Source of the DNA: Alphaproteobacteria bacterium
GTDB taxonomy: Bacteria; Pseudomonadota; Alphaproteobacteria; Rhodospirillales; Rhodospirillaceae
NCBI GenBank assembly: GCA_030604885.1
Contig: JAUVUZ010000009.1
Span: 39,020 to 103,019, forward strand
Length of the DNA: 64,000 nucleotides
Direction: 5' to 3'
A program made the translations under genes and the position numbers. Under the pieces are notes generated by a model. That model saw only the letters and a list, made by a program, of their open reading frames with translations. It was not told the origin of the DNA and did no database searches. Each line of letters starts with the position of its first letter. The first letter of the stretch is position 1. Below are positions 53,200-61,704 of this stretch, one piece after another.

Positions 53200-54189
53200 T
53201 CAGATCAGCCCGGCGAGCGGCGACGACGGGTCGGCGTAGAGCTTCTTCGGCATCCGCCCGGCGAGGTAGGCGAGGCGCCCGGCCTCGACCGCGTGGCGCA
53301 TCGCCCGCGCCATCTTCACCGGGTCCTTGGCGGCGGCGATGGCGGTGTTCATCAGCACGCCGTCGCAGCCCAGCTCCATCGCCACCGCGGCGTCCGAGGC
53401 GGTGCCGACGCCCGCGTCCACCAGCACCGGCACCTTCGCCGCCTCGACGATCAGGCGGATGCCCACCGGGTTCTGGATGCCGAGGCCCGAGCCGATCGGC
53501 GCGGCGAGCGGCATGATCGCCACGCACCCCAGTTCCTCCAGGTGCTTGGCGGCGATCGGATCGTCGGAGCAGTAGACCATCACGTCGAAGCCGTCCTTGA
53601 TCAGCGCCTCGGCGGCGCGGAAGGTTTCGGCCATGTGCGGATAGAGGGTCTTCTGATCACCCAGCACCTCGAGCTTGACGAGGTTCCAGCCGCCCGCCTC
53701 GCGCGCCAGGCGCAGGGTGCGCACCGCGTCCTCGGCGGTGAAGCAGCCGGCGGTGTTGGGCAGGTAGGTGTATTTCTTCGGGTCGACGTAATCCATCAGC
53801 ATCGGCTGCTTCGGGTCGCTCACGTTCACCCGCCGCACCGCGACGGTGACGATCTCCGCGCCCGAGGCCTCGATCGCCCGCGCGGTTTCCTCGAAGTCCT
53901 TGTACTTGCCGGTGCCCACCAGCAGGCGCGAGGCGAAGCTCCGCCCGGCGACGACCAAACGGTCCTCTTCCACGTTATCCCCCTGCGGCGCACCGCCGCC
54001 GATGAAGTGCACGATCTCGAAGCGGTCGCCGTCTTCCACCGGGGTGGCGGCGTAGGCGGATTTCGGCACGATTTCGAGGTTGCGCTCGACCGCGACCTTG
54101 CGCGGATCGAGTTCGAGCTTCGCCAGCAGCGAAGCCACGTCGTGGCCCTCCTCGAGCGTCCGAAGTTCGCCATTCAAGCTGATCTGCAT
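53200..54189 (-). CDS. thiG: ThiS-ThiG fusion: sulfur carrier joined to thiazole synthase
   Basis: A 329-residue protein of thiamine biosynthesis. Residues 1 to about 67 are ThiS-like ([15 protein letters not shown], then [12 protein letters not shown]), and ThiG starts near residue 78 ([22 protein letters not shown]). ThiG features include [26 protein letters not shown], the catalytic lysine region [17 protein letters not shown] and [17 protein letters not shown]. In normal ThiS the C-terminal GG is free for thiocarboxylation; here GGG is internal and followed by APQGDN, so cleavage or another mechanism is needed. The start ATG at 54189 is clear. No other thi genes and no TPP riboswitch are visible beside it. 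Confidence 0.92.
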   Translation of the reverse strand: MQISLNGELRTLEEGHDVASLLAKLELDPRKVAVERNLEIVPKSAYAATPVEDGDRFEIVHFIGGGAPQGDNVEEDRLVVAGRSFASRLLVGTGKYKDFEETARAIEASGAEIVTVAVRRVNVSDPKQPMLMDYVDPKKYTYLPNTAGCFTAEDAVRTLRLAREAGGWNLVKLEVLGDQKTLYPHMAETFRAAEALIKDGFDVMVYCSDDPIAAKHLEELGCVAIMPLAAPIGSGLGIQNPVGIRLIVEAAKVPVLVDAGVGTASDAAVAMELGCDGVLMNTAIAAAKDPVKMARAMRHAVEAGRLAYLAGRMPKKLYADPSSPLAGLI

Positions 54190-54292
54190 GGGTTTTTCCC
54201 ACCTTGCACTGTTGCTTTTCCGTCCCGAGATGCCAGAGTATGGGTCCGTCGGGCGGCGGATGCAACCGACCCGAACCTGCGGAGGAAGCCCG

Positions 54293-54724
54293 GTGGCCAA
54301 GCGCGTTCTCGTTCTCAACGGTCCCAACCTCAACATGCTCGGGATGCGCGAGCCGGAGATCTACGGCCGCGACACGCTGGCCGACATCCGCTCCGCCTGC
54401 GCCGCCTTCTGCGAGGCCCAGGGCTGGAGCCTCGACTTCCGCCAGTCCAACGCCGAGGGCGAGCTGGTCTCGTGGATTCAGGAGGCGCGCGGCCGGGTCG
54501 ACGCGGTGGTGATCAACGCCGCCGCCTACACCCACACCTCGGTGGCGATCCACGACGCGCTGCACCTGCTCGATTGCCCGATCGTCGAGGTTCACCTCTC
54601 CAACATCCACCGCCGCGAGCCGTTCCGCCACCACTCCTACATTTCCTCGGTGGCGACCGGCGTGATCGTCGGCTTCGGCGCCAAGGGCTACCTGCTGGCG
54701 CTGGCGGCCCTCGAAGCCGGGTGA
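54293..54724 (+). CDS. aroQ: 3-dehydroquinate dehydratase, type II
   Basis: Shikimate-pathway enzyme of 143 residues. The type II signature is [20 protein letters not shown] with the catalytic tyrosine, followed by [31 protein letters not shown] and [18 protein letters not shown] with the catalytic histidine. The start is GTG at 54293 after a GGAGGAAG site. The stop overlaps the aat start (TGATG). It is divergent from thiSG with about 100 bases between. Confidence 0.96.
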   Translation: MAKRVLVLNGPNLNMLGMREPEIYGRDTLADIRSACAAFCEAQGWSLDFRQSNAEGELVSWIQEARGRVDAVVINAAAYTHTSVAIHDALHLLDCPIVEVHLSNIHRREPFRHHSYISSVATGVIVGFGAKGYLLALAALEAG

Positions 54725-55371
54725 TGCCGATGCGGCTGGTGGTCACGCCCGAACTGCTGATCGCCGCCTACCGCCAGGGCGCCTTCCCCATGGGGCGGGG
54801 CCGCGACGATCCGGATCTGGTGTGGCTGTCGCCGCTGCGGCGCGGCGTGATTCCCCTGGACGGCCTGCACGTCGGCCGCTCGCTGCGCAAGGTGCTGCGG
54901 CGCGCGCCCTTCGCCGTCACCGCCGACCGGGATTTCCCCGGCGTGGTGAGCGCGTGCGCCGCCCCGGCGGCGGGGCGCGAGGACACCTGGATCACGCCGC
55001 AGATCGCCCGCCTCTACACCGATCTCCACCACCGCGGCTTCGGCCATTCCATCGAATGCTGGGCGGACGGCACCCTGGTCGGCGGGCTGTACGGCATCGG
55101 CATCGGCGCGGCGTTTTTCGGCGAGAGCATGTTCTCGCGCCGCACCGAGGCTTCGAAGGTGGCGCTGGTGCATTTGGTGGCGCGGCTGCGGGCGGGCGGC
55201 TTCCACCTGCTCGACACCCAGTTCACCACCGCCCACCTGCGCGGCATGGGCGCGGTGGAAATCCCCCGCCCCGCCTATCTCAAGGCCCTCGCCAGGGCGG
55301 TGGACACGCCCGCCACCTTCTTCCCGCCCGAGGAGGCGATCGCGGCGGAGCTGGCACGCTTCACCGGCTGA
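54724..55371 (+). CDS. aat: Leucyl/phenylalanyl-tRNA--protein transferase
   Basis: Adds Leu or Phe to proteins with N-terminal Arg or Lys, marking them for ClpS/ClpAP degradation (N-degron pathway); 215 residues. Family motifs: AYRQGAFPMG, WLSPLRRGVIPL, HSIECWADGTLVGGLYG, FFGESMFSRRTEASKVAL and LLDTQFTTAHLRGMGAVEI. The ATG at 54724 shares a base with the aroQ stop; a second ATG two codons later is equivalent. Its 3' end overlaps the convergent RES toxin gene by 11 bases. Confidence 0.95.
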   Translation: MPMRLVVTPELLIAAYRQGAFPMGRGRDDPDLVWLSPLRRGVIPLDGLHVGRSLRKVLRRAPFAVTADRDFPGVVSACAAPAAGREDTWITPQIARLYTDLHHRGFGHSIECWADGTLVGGLYGIGIGAAFFGESMFSRRTEASKVALVHLVARLRAGGFHLLDTQFTTAHLRGMGAVEIPRPAYLKALARAVDTPATFFPPEEAIAAELARFTG

Positions 55372-56089
55372 AGCCGGAGGCGGCGAACTCCCACGCTTCG
55401 GGCGCCAGCGGATCGGTGCGCCGCCAGGTGACCCGTTCCCGCGTCACCGCCAGCAGCCAGCCCTGGGATTGGCTCGGCTTGGCGGCGGCGAAGCCGTCGG
55501 CGCGCAGCAGCGCCACGCAGCCGCCCCGCTCCGGGTCGCGCACCGAGGCGTAGCGGATCGCCCCCACCCCCGCCTCCCGCGCCGCGCGGGCGAAGGCCTG
55601 GCAGGCGGCGTGGTCGCGCGGGTCCTCCCACGCCGCCCGGTCGCGCGCGAACGGCGGGCCGCGCAAATCGACGCACGCGGTGGCGATGGCGACGCGGAAC
55701 AGCGTCTGCTCGCGCGCCGGAATGTCGGGCAACTCCGGGCTGTCCACCAGGAACCGCCAGCGCCAGTAGCCCAGCTCGGCGCAGGCGGTGCGCACCGTGT
55801 CGGCGCCGTAGAACACCCCCGGATCGGTGGCGGCGCGGAAGCGCGAGCCGTGGGGCGGCGGCGGATAGCGGAACGGCGTGAACAGCAGGTAATGCAGCCC
55901 CGCCAGCCCGGGCGGCAGTGGCGGCTTGGCCTCCTCCAGCAGGTCTTCCAGCAGCGCCTGCTCGGCGAGGGTGTCCACCAGCGGCCGGGTGGCAACCGCG
56001 TGCTGCGCCTCCACCGCCCGCCAGGAGGAGAGGCGCCGGGGCCGCGCCTCAGAGGCGACCGCGGTAGGCGTCCAGGTAGGCGACGACAC
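55361..56089 (-). CDS. RES-domain toxin
   Basis: A 242-residue protein with a RES domain, a fold that degrades NAD+ in characterised toxins such as MbcT and ParT. The pattern GLHYLLFTPFRYPPPPHGSRF then PGVFYGADTVRTACAELGYWRWRF supplies the conserved Arg, Tyr and Glu; GAIRYASVRDPERGGCVAL holds the C-terminal Ser/Asn region. The antitoxin gene precedes it and overlaps by about 40 bases. The start is likely GTG at 56089, but another start a little downstream cannot be excluded. NAD+ degradation or phosphorolysis is inferred from the family. Confidence 0.84.
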   Translation of the reverse strand: MSSPTWTPTAVASEARPRRLSSWRAVEAQHAVATRPLVDTLAEQALLEDLLEEAKPPLPPGLAGLHYLLFTPFRYPPPPHGSRFRAATDPGVFYGADTVRTACAELGYWRWRFLVDSPELPDIPAREQTLFRVAIATACVDLRGPPFARDRAAWEDPRDHAACQAFARAAREAGVGAIRYASVRDPERGGCVALLRADGFAAAKPSQSQGWLLAVTRERVTWRRTDPLAPEAWEFAASGFSR

Positions 56090-56429
56090 GCCCCAGGCCT
56101 TCCATGGTGCGCGCCAGTTCGCCGGGGCGGCCGCCGAGGGCGGCGTTCTCGCCGCTCAGCCACGCCCGCGCCGGTTCGCCGCGTCCGAGGATCGAATCGA
56201 GGGAGCGGAACAGCCGCACGAACATCAGCCCCAGCTGCCACTCCGCCTTGCGCGCGGGGCTGAGCACATAGGCCCCGGCGAACAGGCGCGAGACGCTGGC
56301 GGTGCTGAGGCAGAGCACGTCGGCCATCGCCGCCTGGGAAAAGCCGAGGAACTCGGCGGCGCGGACCACCGCCTTGGAGAGGGTCGGCCCGGCCTCGGGG
56401 TGAAGGGATGCGGGTTTCTGCTGAAGCAT
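56049..56429 (-). CDS. Xre/MbcA/ParS-family antitoxin (DUF2384)
   Basis: Antitoxin of 126 residues paired with the RES toxin. The N-terminal helix-turn-helix is EFLGFSQAAMADVLCLSTASVSRLFAG; the C-terminal ParS/MbcA toxin-binding domain runs from FRSLDSILGRGEPARAWLSGENAALGGRP to the end. The ATG at 56429 has an excellent AAGGAGGG site. The frame continues upstream through another ATG at 56450 inside the operator, which is less likely. It overlaps the toxin gene and probably represses its own promoter through the nested palindromes. Confidence 0.87.
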   Translation of the reverse strand: MLQQKPASLHPEAGPTLSKAVVRAAEFLGFSQAAMADVLCLSTASVSRLFAGAYVLSPARKAEWQLGLMFVRLFRSLDSILGRGEPARAWLSGENAALGGRPGELARTMEGLGRVVAYLDAYRGRL

Positions 56430-56470
56430 GTTTCCCTCCTTCGTTTCCATAGAAACAATATGAGGGAAAC
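56430..56470 (-). promoter_or_regulatory. Nested palindromic operator of the RES/Xre operon
   Basis: An outer inverted repeat GTTTCCCTC/GAGGGAAAC (56430-56438 and 56462-56470) and an inner one GTTTC-CATA-GAAAC (56443-56456) share nearly the same centre (56450). The outer arm touches the antitoxin start codon. The design fits cooperative binding by the antitoxin over the promoter. Confidence 0.7.
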
Positions 56471-56485
56471 CTTTCCCGCCCGCAA
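56457..56485 (-). promoter_or_regulatory. Putative promoter of the RES/Xre operon
   Basis: On the minus strand TTGCGG (56485-56480) and CATATT (56462-56457) are 17 bases apart. The -10 box overlaps the right arm of the outer palindrome, so repressor binding would block polymerase. The match to consensus is moderate. Confidence 0.4.
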
Positions 56486-56488
56486 GGA

Positions 56489-58480
56489 TCAGATGTCGAG
56501 ATCCTCGGCGAACTTGGCGCGCTCCTGGATGAAGCGGAAGCGCAGCTCCGGCTTCTTGCCCATCAGGTGCTCCACCAGGCGTTCGGTGTCCTTGGCCTCG
56601 GCGGCGCCGTCCTCGGTGCGGGCGGAGGGCACGATCACCCGCAGCAGGGTGCGCTTGGCCGGGTCCATCGTGGTTTCCTTCAGCGACGCGGGCGGCATTT
56701 CGCCCAGGCCCTTGAAGCGGCTGATCTCCACCTTGCGGCCCGAGAACACCGTCTTCAGCAGTTCCTCGCGGTGGGCGTCGTCGCGGGCGTAGCGGCTCAG
56801 GGTTCCGGCGGTGAGGCGGTAGAGCGGCGGCATCGCGAGGTAGAGGTGGCCGCCCTCGATCAGCTTCGGCATCTCGCGATAGAAGAAGGTCATCAGCAGC
56901 GAGGCGATGTGGGCGCCGTCCACGTCCGCGTCGGTCATGATGATGACCTTCTCGTAACGCAGGCGCTCCTCCTCGTAGCGGTCGCGCACGCCGCAGCCGA
57001 GGGCCTCGATCATGTCCTTGATCTCCTGGTTGCCCTGGAGCTTCTCGGCGGAGGCGGAGGCGACGTTGAGAATCTTGCCGCGCAGGGGGAGGATCGCCTG
57101 GGTCTCGCGGCTGCGCGCCTGCTTGGCCGAGCCACCCGCCGAATCGCCCTCCACCAGGAAGATTTCCGACCCCTCGGCCACCGCGCGGGTGCAATCGGCG
57201 AGCTTGCCGGGCAGGCGCAGGCGCTTGGTGGCGGACTTGCGGGAGAGTTCCTTCGCCTGCTTGCGGCGGGCGCGCTCCTCGGCGCGGTCGAGCACCGCGG
57301 CGAGCAGGCGGTTCGCCACCTCCGGGTCGGCGGTCAGCCAGTGGTCGAAGTGGTCCTTGATCGCCTGCTCGACGAGGCGGGTGGCCTCGGCGGAGGCGAG
57401 CTTCTCCTTGGTCTGGCCCTGGAACTGCGGATCGCGGATGAACAGCGACAGCAGCACGCACGCGCCGCCGAAGGCGTCCTCGGCGTTGAGCTTGTCGGCC
57501 TTGCGGTTGCCGATCATCTCGGCATAGGCGCGCAGGCCCCGCACCGTCACGTTGCGGAAGCCGTTCTCGTGGGTGCCGCCCTCGGGCGTGGGAATGGTGT
57601 TGCAGTAGGAGGAGAAGAAGCCGTCGTCGTTGTCGTCGGGCCAGATCGCCGCCCACTCCACCGACCCCATGTCGTCGGCCAGTTGCGCGGTTCCGGCGAA
57701 GGGCGTGGGGGTGAGGCGCGCGCGATCCTTGGCGACGTCGGCGAGATAATCGGCGAGGCCGTTGGGGAAGTGCAGCGTCGCGCTTTGCGGCGTCGGGTCG
57801 CCCTCCACCAGAAGCTCCGGCGCGCAACTCCAGCGCACGGTGACGCCGCGAAAGAGATACGCCTTCGCCCGCGTCATGCGATAGAGCGCCGAGGGGCGGA
57901 ACTTCGCCCGCGCGCCGAAGATCTGCGGGTCCGGCGAGAAGGTGACGGTGGTGCCGCGGCGGTTCTGCACCGCGCCCAGGTCTTCGAGCGGGCCGAGCGC
58001 CGCACCCCGGGAAAACCGCTGGGCATAGAGGCGGCGGTTGCGCGCCACCTCCACCACCAGGCTGGCGGAGAGCGCGTTGACCACCGAGATGCCGACGCCG
58101 TGCAGGCCGCCCGACACCTTGTAGGCGTCGCCGCCGAACTTGCCGCCCGAGTGCAGGGTGGTGAGGATCACCTCGAGGGCGGATTTGTCGGGATACTTGG
58201 GGTGCGGGTCCACCGGGATGCCGCGGCCGTTGTCGCGCACCGTCACCGCGCCGTCGGCCAGCAGTTCCAGGTCGATGGTGGTGGCGTGGCCCGCCACCGC
58301 CTCGTCCATGGCGTTGTCCAGCACCTCGGCCACCAGGTGATGCAGCGCCCGGTCGTCGGTGCCGCCGATGTACATGCCCGGCCGCCGCCGCACCGGCTCC
58401 AACCCCTCCAGGACCTCGATGTCCTTGGCGGTGTAAGACTCGGTCTTCGCCAGCGTCACGTCTTGAAACAGGTCACTCAT
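56489..58480 (-). CDS. parE: DNA topoisomerase IV subunit B
   Basis: ATPase subunit of topoisomerase IV, which decatenates daughter chromosomes; 663 residues. The GHKL ATPase is marked by EVLDNAMDEAVAGHA, DNGRGIPVD and KVSGGLHGVGISVVNALS; the TOPRIM part by LVEGDSAGGSAKQARSRETQAI, LRGKILNV and MTDADVDGAHI; the C-terminus by RFKGLGEMPP. PLRGKILNV and the length favour ParE over GyrB. The ATG at 58480 is chosen over an upstream in-frame codon at 58522. A parC partner is not nearby. Confidence 0.95.
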   Translation of the reverse strand: MSDLFQDVTLAKTESYTAKDIEVLEGLEPVRRRPGMYIGGTDDRALHHLVAEVLDNAMDEAVAGHATTIDLELLADGAVTVRDNGRGIPVDPHPKYPDKSALEVILTTLHSGGKFGGDAYKVSGGLHGVGISVVNALSASLVVEVARNRRLYAQRFSRGAALGPLEDLGAVQNRRGTTVTFSPDPQIFGARAKFRPSALYRMTRAKAYLFRGVTVRWSCAPELLVEGDPTPQSATLHFPNGLADYLADVAKDRARLTPTPFAGTAQLADDMGSVEWAAIWPDDNDDGFFSSYCNTIPTPEGGTHENGFRNVTVRGLRAYAEMIGNRKADKLNAEDAFGGACVLLSLFIRDPQFQGQTKEKLASAEATRLVEQAIKDHFDHWLTADPEVANRLLAAVLDRAEERARRKQAKELSRKSATKRLRLPGKLADCTRAVAEGSEIFLVEGDSAGGSAKQARSRETQAILPLRGKILNVASASAEKLQGNQEIKDMIEALGCGVRDRYEEERLRYEKVIIMTDADVDGAHIASLLMTFFYREMPKLIEGGHLYLAMPPLYRLTAGTLSRYARDDAHREELLKTVFSGRKVEISRFKGLGEMPPASLKETTMDPAKRTLLRVIVPSARTEDGAAEAKDTERLVEHLMGKKPELRFRFIQERAKFAEDLDI

Positions 58481-58785
58481 CGGCTCAACACCACTATCTC
58501 TTGCGTCTGCCCACCCAACCACACACCACGAATGGGACCAGCCGCGTACTCTACGCGCGAACCCGGGATTTGTCGAGATGAGGGTGCGGGGAGGAGGAGG
58601 CTAGATAGGGCCGAGAGCGGACATTCAGCGTTGTTGTAAATCAATAAACGCCTCAATCGTCGAGCGATCATGTGGTGTCGCTACGTAGTGTTCTACCCCC
58701 GAATCCTGGTGCATAGACCGTTCTGTTGACCATCAATGCGATGATTGATAGTCTTACCTAAAAGTAAATGACAAAGGTATTAATC
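58481..58785. other. Spacer between parE and the AT-rich orphan gene
   Basis: About 300 bases. Composition changes from GC-rich near parE to AT-rich from about 58620 onward, where the probable foreign segment begins. It contains a promoter candidate at 58726-58754. I see no gene and no clear attachment site or terminal repeat. Confidence 0.55.
58726..58754 (+). promoter_or_regulatory. Putative promoter with internal palindrome for the NDT/TIR-like gene
   Basis: TTGACC (58726-58731) and TAGTCT (58749-58754) lie 17 bases apart. The spacer contains the inverted repeat ATCAAT-N6-ATTGAT (58732-58749), a possible repressor site. The start site would be near 58761, close to the first possible ATG at 58768. 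Confidence 0.45.
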
Positions 58786-59634
58786 ATGCCTAACTATCAA
58801 CCGTTTGCATTTGTTTTAATGCCTTTTGACCGAGAATTCTCGGACATCTACAGATTCGGCATCAAACAAACGGCTGAAAATTGTGGAGTTGTGGCAGAAC
58901 GTGTTGATGAACAACATTTCAGTGAGACAATACTAGAACGTGTATACAGACAAATTGAGAATAGCGATTTTATTATCGCCGAGATGACCGGAAAAAACCC
59001 AAATGTTTTCTATGAGGTTGGCTATGCACATGCAAAAGGAAAGCTGTGCGCGTTAGTAACTCAAAGCGCCACTGACATTCCATTCGACCTAAAACATCAT
59101 CCACACGTTGTTTATGATGGATCTATTGCAGACCTGCAGAAAAAACTTACCCAGAAAATCAAGTGGTTGAAAGAAGAGACGGCAAAAAAGAAATCCGAGA
59201 CGATCTCGGCTAGTGTTCGGGCAAACCATGGCTCTCTTGAAAAGAGTGAGTATCTACACGAAGGAACTTTCTTATTGACTCTTGACTTGAAAAATAATTC
59301 ATCAAGACGGAGTCCAGAAATTGAGGCCATATACATAACGACATCGAAGCCGTGGCGCTTGATTTCTAAAGGGAATGAATGCCCCTCCAACATAGATAGC
59401 ACAGGAAATTTGAAGAGAAGTCTAATTTCCCCTAGTCTTCAAAGATTATCTCCTGGGGCTTTCTTCCAGGAAAGAATTAAATTTGAAAGGAAACTTTGGT
59501 CTAAGTTTACTGGCGAGGAAAAGAAAGATGAATACACATCAAAGGGCACTGTAATTGTCGATATAGTTACCGGTGAGGGCACGCTTTCTTATGAATTTTC
59601 TATAGACGTTACCTTTGACGATATACCTTTCTGA
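58786..59634 (+). CDS. Orphan protein with NDT/TIR-like N-terminal domain and unknown C-terminal domain
   Basis: A 282-residue protein (288 if started at the ATG at 58768; the ATG at 58786 has AAAGG upstream). Residues 1 to about 110 look like the nucleoside 2-deoxyribosyltransferase/TIR-related fold: PFAFVLMPFDREFSDIYRFGI, SDFIIAEMTGKNPNVFYEVGYAHAKGK (with the likely catalytic glutamate) and PFDLKHHPHVVYD. A Lys-rich linker follows, then about 150 residues of predicted beta-rich domain (GTFLLTLDLKNNSSRRSPEIEAIYI) that I do not recognise. Codon use and AT content differ sharply from the neighbours. Related domains act as NAD+- or nucleotide-processing effectors or sensors in phage defence; the role here is unproven. 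Confidence 0.75.
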   Translation: MPNYQPFAFVLMPFDREFSDIYRFGIKQTAENCGVVAERVDEQHFSETILERVYRQIENSDFIIAEMTGKNPNVFYEVGYAHAKGKLCALVTQSATDIPFDLKHHPHVVYDGSIADLQKKLTQKIKWLKEETAKKKSETISASVRANHGSLEKSEYLHEGTFLLTLDLKNNSSRRSPEIEAIYITTSKPWRLISKGNECPSNIDSTGNLKRSLISPSLQRLSPGAFFQERIKFERKLWSKFTGEEKKDEYTSKGTVIVDIVTGEGTLSYEFSIDVTFDDIPF

Positions 59635-59797
59635 TGGTTCGTGCGATGTTTTCGTGAATGTCAGATTAGGGGAGGGGCACAGACCAAATCCCTGGCATCA
59701 ATTTTGGATGCCGCCATGTCAGCTTTCGGTCACCGCGATCAAACCTCAGAGCGTCTCCCTTGGGCGCATAGCCGCCAGCCCCTTGCACGCCCCTACC

Positions 59798-61561
59798 CTA
59801 AATCAAAAACGGCTGACGGTTCACCGCGACTTGGTTGCGACCGGATTGTTTGGCGGCATACATCGCCCGGTCCGCCGCGTTGAGGATGGCGTCGAAGTGG
59901 GTGGCGCGGTCGTGGCGTTGGGCGAGGCCGATGGAGACGGTGAGGCGCGCCGTGCCGCCCGTGGGGGTGGCGATTTCGGCTTCCGACACCGCGGCGCAGA
60001 TGCGGCGGGCGATGGCGAGGGCATCGTCCTCGTCGGTTTCCACCAGAACCACGGCGAACTCCTCGCCGCCGAGGCGGCCGAGGATGTCGACGTCGCGCAG
60101 GGCGTCGCCGATCGCCCGCGAGATCGCTTGCAGGGCCGCGTCGCCGGTGGCGTGGCCGTGGGTGTCGTTCAGCGCCTTGAAGTGGTCCACGTCGATCATC
60201 AGCAGGGTGAACGGTCGGCGATAGCGTTGCGCGCGTTCGAGTTCGCGTTCGGCCAGCTCGACGAAGTGGCGCCGGTTGAACACCCCGGTGAGGTAATCCG
60301 TCCGCGCCCGGGCCTCGATCTGCGCCTTCAGGTCCCGTTCGAGGGCCAGCTTTTCCCGAATCACCAGAACGTCCACCATCGCCTTCTGCGCGTCGGCCCG
60401 CAGTTGGCGGCCGCGCGCGTGCAGGATCGCCGCGAACAGGGTGCCGATCACCAGCCCGTCGGCGACCAGCAGCTTCATGCCGTCGAGGTTCTCCTTGGCG
60501 TCGCTGAGGATGCCGTGGTTGGAGAGCCAGAACAGCACGTTGAACGCGGTGATGACGATGAAGAACGCTTGCAGGACGCGGCGGCTCGGCGATTGCTCCC
60601 GGCGCAGGGAAAACGCGATGGCGACGAACAGGAACCAGCTCACCTTGATGACCGTGGCAGCGACCACCACCGCCAGATCGGCGCGCCCGAAGAGGAGGAG
60701 GAGAACCGCCGCCGGAACCGCGCACAGCAGCAGATCCAGCCCCCGCATCAGCAGCGGCGCGGGCCGATAGGGCGCGAACAGCACCCGGCAGAACAGCAGC
60801 GGCGTGAGGGCGATGCCGAGATAGAGCGCGAAGGCCGTGCCCTGCCCCGGCGAGGCCCCGAACAGGGCGAACGCCGCTTGCGCGAGATGCCCGGTCGCGG
60901 CGGTTCCGAACAGCACGTAGACCGCCTGATGGAGGGCGAACAGGCCGAAGATCGGCTGCCGGTCGAGGCAATAGCCTTCCAGCGCCCACACCAGCAACGC
61001 CGCCATCGCGGTGGCGAACACCGCCATCGCCAGATCGCGCCCGCCGTCGCGCCGGTCCGCCTCCTGCTGCGTGAACGCCTTGACGTTCAATTGCGCCTGG
61101 GTGGTGGTTTCGAGGCGCAGGTAATACGTCGCCTCCGGCGCCTCCGGCGTCACCACGAACCCCAGCGAGGCGCGCTTGCGGTCCCGCTCGGCGAACGGAT
61201 GCCGGTTGCCGGTCGCCCGGCTTTTCCAGGCGCGCGGATCGCCCGGCCCCGCCTCGAACAGGCGGATGTCGTCGAGATAGGTCGGCAGGATGAAGAGCAC
61301 CACGCTGCCGCCCTCGGCGGGCGCCCGCACCCGCAGCCGGAGCCAGTGGGCGGCGGTTCCCACCCCCGGACGGAACAGCGTCGCGCCGTCGAGCGGGGTG
61401 AACTCGCGGTCGACCACCTCGGCGATCGTCAACGCGCGGGACGGGTCGTCGAACGCGGCACGGGCGACGATCAGGTCCTCGGCCCCGGCAGGCGGCGCGA
61501 ACGCCAGCCCGAGCAGCAAGGCCAGAAGTCCGAACCACCCCATGTTCTTCGGACTCCGCAT
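59798..61561 (-). CDS. Membrane diguanylate cyclase with 7TM-DISM-type sensor
   Basis: Inner-membrane enzyme of 587 residues that should make cyclic di-GMP. A signal peptide is followed by a periplasmic beta-sandwich (about residues 30-170, ATLFRPGVGTAAHWLRLRVRAP), then seven helices (7TMR-DISM pattern), a coiled coil and a GGDEF domain: DYLTGVFNRRHFVE, LMIDVDHFKALNDTHGHATGD and RLGGEEFAVVLVE with the active GGEEF. No RxxD inhibitory site is evident before GGEEF. The ATG at 61561 gives the best signal peptide; ATGs at 61570 and 61594 are alternatives. The ligand is unknown; related DISM domains bind carbohydrates. Confidence 0.9.
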   Translation of the reverse strand: MRSPKNMGWFGLLALLLGLAFAPPAGAEDLIVARAAFDDPSRALTIAEVVDREFTPLDGATLFRPGVGTAAHWLRLRVRAPAEGGSVVLFILPTYLDDIRLFEAGPGDPRAWKSRATGNRHPFAERDRKRASLGFVVTPEAPEATYYLRLETTTQAQLNVKAFTQQEADRRDGGRDLAMAVFATAMAALLVWALEGYCLDRQPIFGLFALHQAVYVLFGTAATGHLAQAAFALFGASPGQGTAFALYLGIALTPLLFCRVLFAPYRPAPLLMRGLDLLLCAVPAAVLLLLFGRADLAVVVAATVIKVSWFLFVAIAFSLRREQSPSRRVLQAFFIVITAFNVLFWLSNHGILSDAKENLDGMKLLVADGLVIGTLFAAILHARGRQLRADAQKAMVDVLVIREKLALERDLKAQIEARARTDYLTGVFNRRHFVELAERELERAQRYRRPFTLLMIDVDHFKALNDTHGHATGDAALQAISRAIGDALRDVDILGRLGGEEFAVVLVETDEDDALAIARRICAAVSEAEIATPTGGTARLTVSIGLAQRHDRATHFDAILNAADRAMYAAKQSGRNQVAVNRQPFLI

Positions 61562-61653
61562 CCGCCCCATCCCCCCGAACGGCGCCCCCGCCATCGGTCG
61601 ATGGTATACCGAAATCGCCGGTCGGGCCACGCTTGGCGGCCCCCGAAACGAGA

Positions 61654-61687
61654 AGCGCCCCGGCGCCTTGGCGGGCGTCGGGGCGCT
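61654..61687 (-). terminator. Rho-independent terminator of ridA
   Basis: A 14-bp stem (AGCGCCCC.../...GGGGCGCT with one G-T pair) and six-base loop lies just after the ridA stop. The following minus-strand sequence TCTCGTTTC is T-rich but interrupted. Confidence 0.75.
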
Positions 61688-61704
61688 GCGGAAGGATCGA
61701 AGCC

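Noticed and set aside
54190..54292. TPP riboswitch in front of thiSG
   Set aside because: The spacer to aroQ is about 100 bases and I could not find the conserved CUGAGA-type core on the minus strand.
58481..59797. A complete mobile element around the AT-rich orphan gene
   Set aside because: No integrase, terminal inverted repeats, tRNA target or direct repeats could be seen, so only a composition-based suggestion of transfer remains.
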